Position numbers and translations under genes: made by a program. A stretch of DNA of 64,000 bases from Clostridium_AW sp040797845 (GTDB lineage Bacteria; Bacillota; Clostridia; Clostridiales; Clostridiaceae). The first letter of the stretch is position 1. Each line of letters begins with the position of its first letter. The stretch is taken from NCBI GenBank assembly GCA_040797845.1, contig JBFNFA010000004.1:62001-126000 (forward strand). The letters are read 5' to 3'. The notes below the pieces were generated by a model. The model saw only the letters and a list, made by a program, of their open reading frames with translations. It did not search any database and was not told the origin of the DNA. Positions 34,072-43,549 of the stretch are shown in pieces.

Positions 34072-34824
34072 TTATAAATTAAGCATATCATCCATATTAT
34101 ATAAACCTGGAGTTTTGTCTTTCATAAACTCACAAGCCTTAAGAGCACCTGCAGCGAAGACTTCTCTTGATAGAGCGGAATGCTTAATTTCAATGTTTTC
34201 GCCGATTCCTGCAAAAATCACATCATGTTCACCGACTATAGTTCCCCCTCTTACTGCGTGAATGCCAATTTCTTTTTCTTCACGTTTACAGTTACCTACT
34301 CTTCCATAAGAGAATTCCCTTTCGCCATCAATTGAATCCTTGATAGTGTTAGCTAATAGAAGAGCAGTACCGCTAGGAGCATCCACTTTTTGATTATGGT
34401 GCTTTTCTATTATTTCAATATCAAAATCTGTATATAGTTTATTGCTTATACTCTTAAGTATAGAGTTAACTACATTTACTCCAATTGACATATTAGCGGA
34501 TCTAAAAATAGATATGGCTTTTGACTTTTCAGATATTTTATTAACTTGATCTTCGATATAGCCAGTTGTACAAAGTATTAATGGAGTAGAATTTTTGTTG
34601 CAATAACCTAAGAGGTCATCTAGAGCTTCAGGTCTTGAAAAATCAAGAACTACATCCGCTGCTACATTTACCTCATTTATATTTTTAAATATTGGATAGG
34701 AACTGTTGTTATTTAAACTTTTATCAACACCAGCCACGATATCTATATTAGGAAAAGCAAGTGCTGTTTGAGTAATTACTTTTCCCATTTTTCCGTTGCA
34801 GCCACATAATATAATCTTTACCAT
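34072..34824 (-). CDS. dapB: 4-hydroxy-tetrahydrodipicolinate reductase
   Basis: 250 residues. It reduces the DapA product with NAD(P)H. The Rossmann motif GCNGKMGKVI, the catalytic EKHHNQKVDAPSGTAL block and the C-terminal GALKACEFM are typical. It follows dapA by 13 nt on the minus strand, with GGAGG before the ATG. Confidence 0.97.
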   Translation of the reverse strand: MVKIILCGCNGKMGKVITQTALAFPNIDIVAGVDKSLNNNSSYPIFKNINEVNVAADVVLDFSRPEALDDLLGYCNKNSTPLILCTTGYIEDQVNKISEKSKAISIFRSANMSIGVNVVNSILKSISNKLYTDFDIEIIEKHHNQKVDAPSGTALLLANTIKDSIDGEREFSYGRVGNCKREEKEIGIHAVRGGTIVGEHDVIFAGIGENIEIKHSALSREVFAAGALKACEFMKDKTPGLYNMDDMLNL

Positions 34825-34837
34825 TCTAAACCTCCGT

Positions 34838-35722
34838 CTATTTTACTAATTGATTCTTTTTCAATTCGTTTTTCAATGTATTTAAATTATTTTCTTCCAT
34901 ATTGCATAATGGAAGCCTTAAGTCTCCTACATTCATTCCCATAAGATTCATTGCTGTTTTAACTGGTATAGGATTAGTTTCTATAAATAGAGAATTAGCT
35001 AATGATAAGGTGTCTAACTGTATTTTTAATGCTTCATTAACATTGCTATCTAAATATAATTTACACATTTGGTGAACTGCTTTTGGAATTACATTAGCCA
35101 ATACAGATATAACTCCAATTCCTCCTAATGAAAGTATTGGTATAATCTGATCATCATTACCGGAATATATATCTATCCTATCCTTTAAAAGAGATTTCAT
35201 TTGGGCAATTTGGCTGATATCTCCACTAGCCTCTTTTATGGCAACTACATTAGGACATTCATCACAGATTCTTACTAATGTTTTAGGAAGTATATTCATT
35301 CCAGTTCTAGCAGGTACATTATATATAATAATAGGAACATTTACTTTGTCATCAATATATTTAAAATGCTCTACTAATCCCTTTTGAGTGGTTTTATTAT
35401 AATAAGGAGTTATAACTAGTAAACCATCTACACCTATATTTTCTGCCCATTTACTAAATTCTGCAGATTTAATTGTATCATTTGATCCGGTTCCAGCTAT
35501 AACAGGTATTCTTTTATTCACTTTATCCACTGTGAATTTTATAGTTTCTTTTCTTTCCACTTCTGACATAGTAGAGGCTTCACCGGTAGTTCCACATACT
35601 ATTATGGCATCAGTTTCATTTTTTATATGCCACTCTAATAATTCTGCTAGTTTGTCAAAATCAACTCCATTTTCATTAAAAGGAGTTATAATAGCTACGC
35701 CTGATCCAACAAAAATACTCAT
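34838..35722 (-). CDS. dapA: 4-hydroxy-tetrahydrodipicolinate synthase
   Basis: 294 residues, a TIM-barrel aldolase. It condenses pyruvate with aspartate semialdehyde. Visible hallmarks are GTTGEASTMSEVE, the tyrosine in YYNKTTQKGLVEHF, YNVPARTGMN and the Schiff-base lysine in VVAIKEASGD. It heads the dapA-dapB unit, directly downstream of a decayed asd gene that would supply its substrate. AGAGAGG precedes the ATG. Confidence 0.97.
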   Translation of the reverse strand: MSIFVGSGVAIITPFNENGVDFDKLAELLEWHIKNETDAIIVCGTTGEASTMSEVERKETIKFTVDKVNKRIPVIAGTGSNDTIKSAEFSKWAENIGVDGLLVITPYYNKTTQKGLVEHFKYIDDKVNVPIIIYNVPARTGMNILPKTLVRICDECPNVVAIKEASGDISQIAQMKSLLKDRIDIYSGNDDQIIPILSLGGIGVISVLANVIPKAVHQMCKLYLDSNVNEALKIQLDTLSLANSLFIETNPIPVKTAMNLMGMNVGDLRLPLCNMEENNLNTLKNELKKNQLVK

Positions 35723-35765
35723 AAAAAAACCTCTCTTCTTCTAAATTAATTAATTTTATATAATT

Positions 35766-36190
35766 TTATTCATTTATAATACATTCTGCAATTTCAATTG
35801 CATTTAATGAAGCGCTTCTTCGAATACTGTCATTTACGATTTATAAACTTCATCCATAATCAATATTAAAACCTTACCTAATTATTTCCACATATACTTC
35901 ATCGTGAACTAAAATTTGTTTCGTCATAGAATAAAGTAAATTTTGCATATCCATTTTATGGGATAAAATCTATATGAGGAATTAAGTTTCAATATATAAT
36001 ATGGAGATTTTCATAGAGTATATTCTAAGCTTATATTTTAAACTAGTAAAAAAGTATAGAATGTATTTTAAATTTTGTATGCTATCTTCGTTCTAATTCT
36101 TCAATGGTTATGTTTTTTCCTTTAAAAGATAATAATCTTCATAGATATTTAGTTGAAATAAATATGTGGTATCTATAGAAAAGCTTCTTT
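35766..36190 (-). pseudogene. asd: Decayed aspartate-semialdehyde dehydrogenase
   Basis: Read on the minus strand, fragments appear in Asd order. From about 36190 down comes IFISTKYL*RLLSFKGKNITIEELE (Asd N-terminal region after the Rossmann fold). From about 35985 comes NLIPHIDFIP*NGYAK. Then come HDEVYVEIIR*GFNIDYG*SL*IVNDSIRRSASLNAIEIAE, which is the C-terminal helix, and a stop at 35766. There are at least five in-frame stops, a frameshift and a large central deletion. Its place upstream of dapA matches the usual asd-dapA-dapB order. The rest of 35723-36604 holds a hairpin and the oppA promoter but no intact gene. Confidence 0.82.
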
Positions 36191-36202
36191 ACTATATTAT
36201 AT

Positions 36203-36253
36203 AACCTACTTATCTAAAATTATATAGCATTTATAAAAAATAGGTAAGTAGTT
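36203..36253. other. Inverted repeat upstream of the asd pseudogene
   Basis: AACCTACTTATCTA (36203-36216) pairs with TAGGTAAGTAGTT (36241-36253) apart from one wobble and one bulge. Possibly a remnant terminator or operator. Confidence 0.4.
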
Positions 36254-36405
36254 CTATGTATAATAAAAAATAAATTATGTATACTTATTCAGTTTTGCAC
36301 AATAAATATTTCGCGATTTTTAATCTATGAAATATGACATTTAATATTCTGAATAGTTTGTCAAATATATTGAAATTAAAGTGTGAAAATTTAGAGTCCC
36401 TGTAA

Positions 36406-36434
36406 TTGACAAGGATAATAAACTGTGCTAATAT
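36406..36434 (+). promoter_or_regulatory. Sigma-A promoter of oppA
   Basis: TTGACA (36406-36411), a 17-bp spacer and TAATAT (36429-36434). It predicts a long leader of about 165 nt before the oppA start, with no riboswitch family that I recognise. Confidence 0.75.
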
Positions 36435-36604
36435 GATAAAAACCAAATACAGATGTCCTTTATTTTAGTGAATTTATAATAAAAAATTAGCTAGAATTAA
36501 GAATATTTTTTTTGTTTTGTAGTATTATTTTATTAATACATATTTATATTAGTTTATAAATATTAATAAATATTTTAATTATAGAATTTAAAGGGGGAAT
36601 TCAA

Positions 36605-38263
36605 GTGAAAAGCAAAAAAACAATTGCTACTTTAATGGCAGCAACTCTGCTTTTATCCACTGCTTTAGCTGGCTGTGGCGGCGGTGGGGACAAGAAGCCT
36701 GCTGGAGAAGCAAAAGAGCAAGCGATAACTTTAATTGTGTCTCCAAGTAAGACTTTAGACTCATCAAAGGCTACAGACCAGATGTCTGGGAATGCTATTA
36801 ATGCATTTACAGAAGGTCTTACTAGATACAACAATGACAAACCAGAGGCAGCTATGGCAGAAAGCTGGACAACTTCACCAGATGGACTAAAATGGACATT
36901 TAAATTAAGAGACGCTGAATGGTCTGATGGAAAAAAGGTTACTGCTAATGATTTTGAATACGCATGGAAGAGATTATTAGATCCAGCTACAAAATCACAA
37001 TATGCTACATTCCTATATGTATTAAAGAATGGTAGAGCTTATTATGATGGAAAAGCTAAAGCAGAAGATATTGGGGTAAAAGCTGTGGATGAAAAGACTT
37101 TAGAAGTTGAATTAGAAAATCCAACTCCATACTTCTTAGAATTAACTGCTTTCTCATCATTATATCCATTAAGAGAGGATATAGTAAAGGCTGAAGGAGA
37201 TAAATATGGTACAGATATCAGCAAAATGGTATCCAATGGACCATTTACTCTTGAAAACTTTGAAAGAGGATCTAAGATACAACTTAAGAAAAATGATAAA
37301 TATTGGGATAAAGACACAGTTAAATTAGATAAGGTTACATTCCAGGTTGCTGAAGAAATGAATACAAGATACCAAATGTTTGCTAATAAACAGATAGATG
37401 GAACAGCTATCACAGGAGAACACGTTCAAAAGATGAGAGATGAAGCAGCAGCAGGAAAGTACAAAGCTGTTGAAGGAGTTGAACCATCATCATTCTATAT
37501 GGCTTACAATATTGGAAACGGAGACGTAAATAAATTATTGACAAATGCAAAGATAAGATTAGCTTTATCTGTAGCAATAGATAGAGAAGCCTTTGTAAAT
37601 AATGTTTATAAGAGAGGCGTTGTTTCCTATGGACTTATTCCTATTGAATTGAGATCAGGAGATAAAGAATTTAGAGAAATGGTTCCAGAACCAGTAAAAA
37701 CTGTAAATAAAGATCCTAAAGAATTATTTGTTCAAGGATTAAAAGAATTGAATATGGATCCAGACCCATCAAAGCACACTATAAGATATTTACCACAGGG
37801 AAGCAGTGCTAATGATAGAGCTTTCGCTGAATTCTTCCAAGCTCAATGGAAAGAAAAGATCGGTGTTAATATAACAATTGATGCTGCAGCAGATTTTGGA
37901 GACTATGTAACAAAGAAAGAAGCAGGACAATTTGAAATAGCAATGGCTGGATGGGGTGCAGACTATAATGACCCAATGAGCTTTATAGAACTATTTGCAA
38001 GTGACAATGGAAATAACACTGGAAAGTTCAAGAACGCTGAGTACGATGAAATAGTAAGAAAACTTGAAAAAGAAGGAGACCAAGCTAAGAGAACAGAATT
38101 ATATAAGAGAGCAGAAGAAATAATTCTTATAGAAGAAGCTGGTATAGCTCCACTATTCTATAAAGATAGAAGACATTTTATTCAAAACTATGTTGAAGGA
38201 ATACAATATCCATCCTATGGTGGACTATATGAATTAAAATGGACTTCAGTTGAAGGCAAATAA
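36605..38263 (+). CDS. oppA: Oligopeptide-binding lipoprotein
   Basis: 552 residues, family 5 extracellular solute-binding protein. The signal peptide ends in a lipobox LAGC near residue 24, followed by a glycine-rich linker. It captures peptides outside the cell and hands them to OppBC. Segments WTTSPDGLKWTFKLRDAEWSDGKKVTANDF and MAGWGADYNDPMSF are typical of OppA. The start is GTG with AAAGGGGG upstream. A hairpin separates it from oppB, allowing higher expression of the binding protein. Confidence 0.95.
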   Translation: MKSKKTIATLMAATLLLSTALAGCGGGGDKKPAGEAKEQAITLIVSPSKTLDSSKATDQMSGNAINAFTEGLTRYNNDKPEAAMAESWTTSPDGLKWTFKLRDAEWSDGKKVTANDFEYAWKRLLDPATKSQYATFLYVLKNGRAYYDGKAKAEDIGVKAVDEKTLEVELENPTPYFLELTAFSSLYPLREDIVKAEGDKYGTDISKMVSNGPFTLENFERGSKIQLKKNDKYWDKDTVKLDKVTFQVAEEMNTRYQMFANKQIDGTAITGEHVQKMRDEAAAGKYKAVEGVEPSSFYMAYNIGNGDVNKLLTNAKIRLALSVAIDREAFVNNVYKRGVVSYGLIPIELRSGDKEFREMVPEPVKTVNKDPKELFVQGLKELNMDPDPSKHTIRYLPQGSSANDRAFAEFFQAQWKEKIGVNITIDAAADFGDYVTKKEAGQFEIAMAGWGADYNDPMSFIELFASDNGNNTGKFKNAEYDEIVRKLEKEGDQAKRTELYKRAEEIILIEEAGIAPLFYKDRRHFIQNYVEGIQYPSYGGLYELKWTSVEGK

Positions 38264-38281
38264 AAGTATTATTTACAATTA

Positions 38282-38316
38282 GCTACAACAGGAATTTCCT
38301 GTTGTAGCCTTTATAT
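38282..38316 (+). terminator. Partial terminator between oppA and oppB
   Basis: GCTACAACAGGAA / TTCCTGTTGTAGC followed by CTTTATAT. The U-run is weak, so it likely attenuates rather than ends transcription. Confidence 0.65.
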
Positions 38317-38465
38317 AATTCATGCTAAAATGTAAAAAACAGATATTTCATATCTTTTTTTAATTTGCAAATATTTTTAATTACGAAAATAATTATTGCT
38401 GATTATTCGGAAATTAGCAATAATTAATATATATGGTTTATTAACTCAACTTAAGGAGGGAAAAA

Positions 38466-39419
38466 ATGTTCAAATATATATGTAAAAGAATAGGATATAT
38501 GGCATTAACTTTATGGATAGTTGTTACAGCCACATTCTTTTTAATGAATTCAATGCCTGGTGACCCTGTAGCTGTTCAATATAATAAACTCCCACCAGAA
38601 ATTAGACAAGTTATAAGAGAACAATATGGATTGGACAAGCCTGTATCTCAAAGGTATGTCTCTTATCTTAAAAATTTATCTCAAGGAAATATGGGGGATT
38701 CTTTTATAACTCCAGGAATTTCAGCAAATCAATACATTAAGGAAAGATTCCCTAATTCTTTAAGAATAGGTTTGCAGGCTGTATTCTGTGGACTAACAAT
38801 CGGTATTATTTTAGGAATTATAGCTGCTTTTAAAAGAAATACTTTTGTGGATTATACGGTTATCTTTATTGCCATATTAGGGGTTTCCATACCTAGCTTT
38901 GTTATGGCGGCTTTGCTTCAAAAATATATTGGCGGAAAGGGAGGACTTCCAATAGCCGGCTGGTATAGTCCGGGGGATCCATTCTTATCCACTGTAAAAT
39001 TTACTATATTGCCTACTTTAGCACTGAGTTTTTCAAGTGTAGCTACCTATGCTAGATATATGAAAACCTCTGTTCTAGATGTAATTAGTCAAGATTATAT
39101 TATAACTGCCCAAGCTAAAGGTGTGTCTAAAGTTGCTATAGCTTGGAAGCATATAATTAGAAATGCCATTTTGCCAATAATTACCATACTTGGGCCACAG
39201 ATAGCCGCTGTTATAACGGGTTCTTTCGTTATAGAAAGGATATTTGCAATACCAGGGTTAGGTAATGCTATGATAGATTTCATCGCCAATAAGGATTATA
39301 ACATGATAATGGGATTGACAATTTTCTTCTCATTTTTATATATTGTAGCTTTATTAATAGTGGATATTCTATATACATTAATAGACCCAAGAATTAGATT
39401 ATCAGGTTCTAAAAAATAG
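38466..39419 (+). CDS. oppB: Oligopeptide ABC transporter permease
   Basis: 317 residues with six membrane segments. The N-terminal YICKRIGYMALTLWIVVTATFFLMNSMPGDP and the coupling loop AQAKGVSKVAIAWKHIIRNAILPIITILG are typical of OppB/DppB permeases. It forms the channel with OppC. GGAGGG precedes the ATG. Confidence 0.95.
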   Translation: MFKYICKRIGYMALTLWIVVTATFFLMNSMPGDPVAVQYNKLPPEIRQVIREQYGLDKPVSQRYVSYLKNLSQGNMGDSFITPGISANQYIKERFPNSLRIGLQAVFCGLTIGIILGIIAAFKRNTFVDYTVIFIAILGVSIPSFVMAALLQKYIGGKGGLPIAGWYSPGDPFLSTVKFTILPTLALSFSSVATYARYMKTSVLDVISQDYIITAQAKGVSKVAIAWKHIIRNAILPIITILGPQIAAVITGSFVIERIFAIPGLGNAMIDFIANKDYNMIMGLTIFFSFLYIVALLIVDILYTLIDPRIRLSGSKK

Positions 39420-39429
39420 GAGGTATATT

Positions 39430-40401
39430 ATGGCTGAATTAAGTAAAGAAAAGTTTCAGATAATTGGTTGTGTTGATGGAGACGCAGAAGCCATAGTTAG
39501 ACCTAACTTAACATATTGGCAAGATGCATGGAGAAGATTAAAACAAAATAAAATTGCTATTTTTTCTCTAATTTTATTATCGGTGATAAGTATTATGTGT
39601 ATAATTGGACCATATTTAGGTAAGTTAATAAGTGGTGTGGATTACACAATACAAAACCATGTTGCTGAAGCTATAAATGCAAAACCAGGAACTTTAAATA
39701 TAAATGCAAAAGGAGAGCAAATAGGAACGTATATATTTGGAACAGACCACCTAGGAAGAGATATGTTTGGTAGACTATGGAAGGGTGGAAGGGCATCTAT
39801 AATTATAGGATTAGTTGGTACTTTAATTGAGGTGCTGGTAGGAGCCCTATATGGAGGTATCAGTGGATACTTTGGAGGATTAGTAGATGACATAATGATG
39901 AGAATCGTTGAAATACTAAATAGTATACCATATATGATAGTGGTAATACTTATGGCAGTTCTCTTTGAAAAACAGGGTATACTTACAATACTCTTAGCTC
40001 TTTGCATAACTGGTTGGACGGGAATGGCTCGATTGATAAGAGGACAGGTTATGCAGCTTAAGGAATCAGAGTATGTTTTAGCTGCACAAGCTCTAGGAGC
40101 AGGTTCAAAGAGAGTAATATATAAACATTTAATACCTAATACAATTGGAATAATAATAGTATATATGACCTTTGATATACCATCTTTTATATTTGCTGAA
40201 GCATTTTTAAGCTTTATAGGCTTAGGTATACAGCCACCAAAGACAAGCTGGGGAGCTATGGCTTCTTTTGGACAACAAGTTATGGACTTCTATCCACATG
40301 AATTGTTGTTCCCTGCTGTAGCAATAAGTTTAACTATGCTATCATTTAACTTGCTAGGTGATGGATTAAGAGACGCATTAGATCCAAAGCTTAGACAGTA
40401 G
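39430..40401 (+). CDS. oppC: Oligopeptide ABC transporter permease
   Basis: 323 residues. An N-terminal cytoplasmic stretch with a DAWRRLKQNKIAIFSLILL anchor (OppC N domain) is followed by five further membrane segments and the coupling loop AAQALGAGSKRVIYKHLIPNTIGIIIV. It starts 10 nt after oppB, with AGGAGGT as ribosome site. Confidence 0.95.
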   Translation: MAELSKEKFQIIGCVDGDAEAIVRPNLTYWQDAWRRLKQNKIAIFSLILLSVISIMCIIGPYLGKLISGVDYTIQNHVAEAINAKPGTLNINAKGEQIGTYIFGTDHLGRDMFGRLWKGGRASIIIGLVGTLIEVLVGALYGGISGYFGGLVDDIMMRIVEILNSIPYMIVVILMAVLFEKQGILTILLALCITGWTGMARLIRGQVMQLKESEYVLAAQALGAGSKRVIYKHLIPNTIGIIIVYMTFDIPSFIFAEAFLSFIGLGIQPPKTSWGAMASFGQQVMDFYPHELLFPAVAISLTMLSFNLLGDGLRDALDPKLRQ

Positions 40402-40419
40402 AAAGGAGGATACTTATTT

Positions 40420-41439
40420 ATGGCAAAGTTACTTGAAGTTAAAGACTTAACAGTTTCATTCCACACATATGCAGGTGAAGTTCAATCAGTAAGAGGAGTA
40501 TCCTTCGACCTAGAAGAAGGAGAGACTTTAGCTATTGTTGGAGAATCTGGTTGTGGAAAAACCGTAACATCAAAATCTATTATGAGATTGATAGCTACCC
40601 CTCCAGGAGAGATAAAAGAAGGTTCACAGATTCTCTTTGAGGGAAAAGATATATTAAAAATGAATGATAAGGAATTAAGAGAAATAAGGGGAGAATCCAT
40701 CAGTATGATATTCCAAGACCCTATGACTTCTCTTAACCCTACAATGAAAATTGGTAATCAGATTGCGGAGAGTTTAATAATTCATAGAGGAATGAATAAA
40801 AAAGAAGCCTTAGAAGAAGCAGTTAAGATGCTTAAATTAGTTAATATACCTAACGCTGAAAAGAGAGTAAATCAATACCCACATGAATTTTCAGGTGGTA
40901 TGAGACAAAGAGCAATGATTGCTATTGCCTTAGCTTGTAACCCAAAGATATTAATTGCAGACGAACCTACTACAGCACTAGATGTTACTATACAGGCTCA
41001 GATTATGGACCTCATAAGAGAACTTCAAAACAAGCTAGGAACCGCTGTAATGTTAATTACTCACGATTTAGGTGTAGTGGCTAATGTTGCTTCTAAGATC
41101 CAAGTTATGTATGCTGGTAAAGTTATTGAGAAAGGAACAACGGATGAATTGTTTTTCAATGCAAAACATCCATACACATGGGCATTGCTTAAGTCAGTTC
41201 CAAGATTAGACACTGGACATAAAGATGAGTTGTACTCAATTAAGGGAACACCTCCAGATCTTTTAAAACCACCAGTAGGATGCCCTTTTGCATCAAGATG
41301 TGATTATTGTATGCAAATTTGTAAAGAAGAAATGCCAGAACTTACAAAACTAAGTGAAACCCACAGCGTACATTGTTGGCTTCAGCATCCTTTAGCACCA
41401 AAGGTTGAAGCTCCAATCATAGGGGAGGTGCAAAAGTAG
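40420..41439 (+). CDS. oppD: Oligopeptide ABC transporter ATPase
   Basis: 339 residues. Walker A GESGCGKT, signature FSGGMRQR and Walker B ILIADEPTTALD are intact. The C-terminal oligopeptide extension has the cysteine-rich PVGCPFASRCDYCMQICKEEMPEL, which in relatives can hold an iron-sulfur cluster. Its stop codon overlaps the oppF GTG by one base. Confidence 0.95.
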   Translation: MAKLLEVKDLTVSFHTYAGEVQSVRGVSFDLEEGETLAIVGESGCGKTVTSKSIMRLIATPPGEIKEGSQILFEGKDILKMNDKELREIRGESISMIFQDPMTSLNPTMKIGNQIAESLIIHRGMNKKEALEEAVKMLKLVNIPNAEKRVNQYPHEFSGGMRQRAMIAIALACNPKILIADEPTTALDVTIQAQIMDLIRELQNKLGTAVMLITHDLGVVANVASKIQVMYAGKVIEKGTTDELFFNAKHPYTWALLKSVPRLDTGHKDELYSIKGTPPDLLKPPVGCPFASRCDYCMQICKEEMPELTKLSETHSVHCWLQHPLAPKVEAPIIGEVQK

Positions 41440-42401
41440 TGGAAAATAATGTTTTAGTAGAAGTAAAAAATCTTAAGAAATATTTTAAAGTAGGGAAAGA
41501 TGCTACATTAAAAGCTGTAGATAATGTAAGTTTTAATATAAAAAAAGGGGAAACCTTAGGATTAGTAGGGGAGTCCGGATGTGGTAAGACAACTTGTGGA
41601 AGAACAGTATTAGGTCTTTATGGGGCCACAGATGGAGAAGTTCTTTTTGAAGGCATTGACATTCATAAATTAAAGGGTGCAAAAAAAAGAGAATTTACAA
41701 AAAATGCTCAGATCATATTTCAGGATCCATATGCTTCATTGAATCCAAGAATGACTGTTGGAGAAATTATAGCTGAAGGAATAGATATTCATGGGCTTTA
41801 TACAGGTGAAAAAAGACAGGAAAGAATTTATCACCTTTTAAACTTAGTTGGACTTAATAAGGAACATGCATCAAGATTTCCACATGAGTTCTCAGGTGGT
41901 CAAAGACAAAGAATTGGTATAGCAAGAGCACTAGCTGTTGAACCTAAGTTCATAGTTTGTGATGAACCTATATCAGCTCTGGATGTTTCTATTCAAGCGC
42001 AGGTTGTAAATTTACTGATAAAACTACAAAGAGAATTAGGACTAACTTATTTATTTATAGCTCATGATTTATCCATGGTAAAGCATATTTCTGATAGAGT
42101 TGGAGTTATGTACTTAGGTACAATGGTTGAATTAGCATCAAGTAAGGCATTATATGAAAAGCCATTACATCCGTATACACAAGCTTTATTATCGGCTATA
42201 CCTATTCCGGATCCAGATGTGGAGAAGAATAGACAGAGAATAATGCTTGAAGGAGAAGTACCAAGTCCAATAAATCCTAAACCAGGATGTAGGTTTGCAG
42301 CTAGATGTAAGTATGCAAAACAAGTATGTTCTGAAGTTTCACCGGAATTAAAAGAAGTGGAAAAAGATCACTTTGTAGCTTGTCATTTATTTAATGAATA
42401 A
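41439..42401 (+). CDS. oppF: Oligopeptide ABC transporter ATPase
   Basis: 320 residues. Walker A GESGCGKTTCGRT, signature FSGGQRQRIGIARAL and Walker B FIVCDEPISALD are complete, with a C-terminal cysteine-rich tail (PGCRFAARCKYAKQVC). It pairs with OppD to power import. The start is GTG, preceded by GGGGAGG. Confidence 0.95.
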   Translation: MENNVLVEVKNLKKYFKVGKDATLKAVDNVSFNIKKGETLGLVGESGCGKTTCGRTVLGLYGATDGEVLFEGIDIHKLKGAKKREFTKNAQIIFQDPYASLNPRMTVGEIIAEGIDIHGLYTGEKRQERIYHLLNLVGLNKEHASRFPHEFSGGQRQRIGIARALAVEPKFIVCDEPISALDVSIQAQVVNLLIKLQRELGLTYLFIAHDLSMVKHISDRVGVMYLGTMVELASSKALYEKPLHPYTQALLSAIPIPDPDVEKNRQRIMLEGEVPSPINPKPGCRFAARCKYAKQVCSEVSPELKEVEKDHFVACHLFNE

Positions 42402-42411
42402 TGTATATTTT

Positions 42412-42438
42412 AGAGTGGGGAATATCCTCACTCTTTTT
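42412..42438 (+). terminator. Terminator of the opp operon
   Basis: AGAGTGGGG / CCTCACTCT with one mismatch, then TTTTT. Confidence 0.85.
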
Positions 42439-42495
42439 ATATGATGAATAAATAATAACATTCCTGTAAAAAATACTCCTTAAGGAGGGATTTTT

Positions 42496-42750
42496 ATGGG
42501 AAATACACCGCTTAAAAAAGTAATTAAAGAAAAATTGAAGGCTAATAAAGAGCTGACTGAAATGGAGAAGTTAAGAGAAAAGTTAAAGTATGAGATAGCA
42601 GAAGAATTGGGACTAAGGGAGAAGGTAGATGAATTGGGGTGGAGCTCCTTAACCTCTGAAGAGACAGGAAGAATTGGTGGATTGATGACGAAAAGAAAAA
42701 AACAATTGAATATACCTAAAAATGTTGACTTAATGAAGGATAATATATAA
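42496..42750 (+). CDS. Alpha/beta-type small acid-soluble spore protein, divergent
   Basis: 84 residues. The family core LKYEIAEELGL (GPR protease site region) and the C-terminal EETGRIGGLMTKR are present, joined by a short variable part. Classical members are glutamine- and asparagine-rich; this one is lysine/glutamate-rich with a basic N-terminus, so it is a divergent class as seen in several clostridia. It should coat spore DNA. AAGGAGGG precedes the ATG. Spore-specific promoter elements were not identified with certainty. Confidence 0.85.
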   Translation: MGNTPLKKVIKEKLKANKELTEMEKLREKLKYEIAEELGLREKVDELGWSSLTSEETGRIGGLMTKRKKQLNIPKNVDLMKDNI

Positions 42751-42789
42751 TAATTAATTTGTATTATAATTTATAAAGGAGAAACATTT

Positions 42790-43530
42790 ATGACCTGTTA
42801 CAATAATTTTGCTGATATATATGATAAACTTATAAAAGAAGATGTTGATTATTTAAAATGGTCAAAAATTATTTTAAAGTATTGCAATGAATACAAAATA
42901 GAGTTTAAAGATTATTTGGATTTAGCTTGTGGTACAGGTAATATGACTGAATTAATAGGAGATCATTTTTCACATGTCTGGGGTGTGGATTTATCCCCAG
43001 ATATGTTATCAGAATGTGAGATGAAATTAAGAGACAAAAACATACATGGAAATTTAATATGCCAAGATATCACTGCTCTTGATTTGCAGCATAAGAAATT
43101 TGATTTAATAACTTGCTGTTTAGATTCTGTTAATTATATTTTGGAATATGATCATCTTATTAATTTTTTTGATAATGTGTATCAACATTTAAGAGAGGGT
43201 GGATTATTTATATTTGATATAAATTCATATTATAAATTGTCCAATATACTAGGAAATAACACCTATACTTACGATGAAGAAGAAGTTTTCTATGTTTGGG
43301 AAAATACTTTTGAAGAGGAAATAGTGGACATGTATTTAACCTTTTTTTTAAGAAAGGGAGATATGTATGATAGATTTGATGAAATACATAGAGAGAGAGC
43401 TTATAAAAAAGAGGATATAGAGGAAGCTATAAAAAATAGTGGTTTTAAAATACTTCATATATTAGATAATTATGAAAAGGAAACTATAAAAAATACGACA
43501 GAGAGAATTGCTTATATATTAACTAAGTGA
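42790..43530 (+). CDS. Class I SAM-dependent methyltransferase
   Basis: 246 residues. The SAM-binding motif I is LDLACGTGNMTE, with motif II acidic VDLSPDMLSECE and the segment KFDLITCCLDSVNYI. Its substrate is unknown; related clostridial proteins are annotated only as methyltransferases. It precedes hslO by a few bases, so they may be cotranscribed. AAAGGAG precedes the ATG. Confidence 0.85.
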   Translation: MTCYNNFADIYDKLIKEDVDYLKWSKIILKYCNEYKIEFKDYLDLACGTGNMTELIGDHFSHVWGVDLSPDMLSECEMKLRDKNIHGNLICQDITALDLQHKKFDLITCCLDSVNYILEYDHLINFFDNVYQHLREGGLFIFDINSYYKLSNILGNNTYTYDEEEVFYVWENTFEEEIVDMYLTFFLRKGDMYDRFDEIHRERAYKKEDIEEAIKNSGFKILHILDNYEKETIKNTTERIAYILTK

Positions 43531-43549
43531 TTTAATGGAGGTAGGAAAG

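Noticed and set aside
34830..34836. TAGACG sequence between dapA and dapB
   Set aside because: A single copy formed by the dapA stop and the dapB ribosome site, without an 11-bp partner or a -10 box. TAGACG also occurs by chance inside several coding regions.
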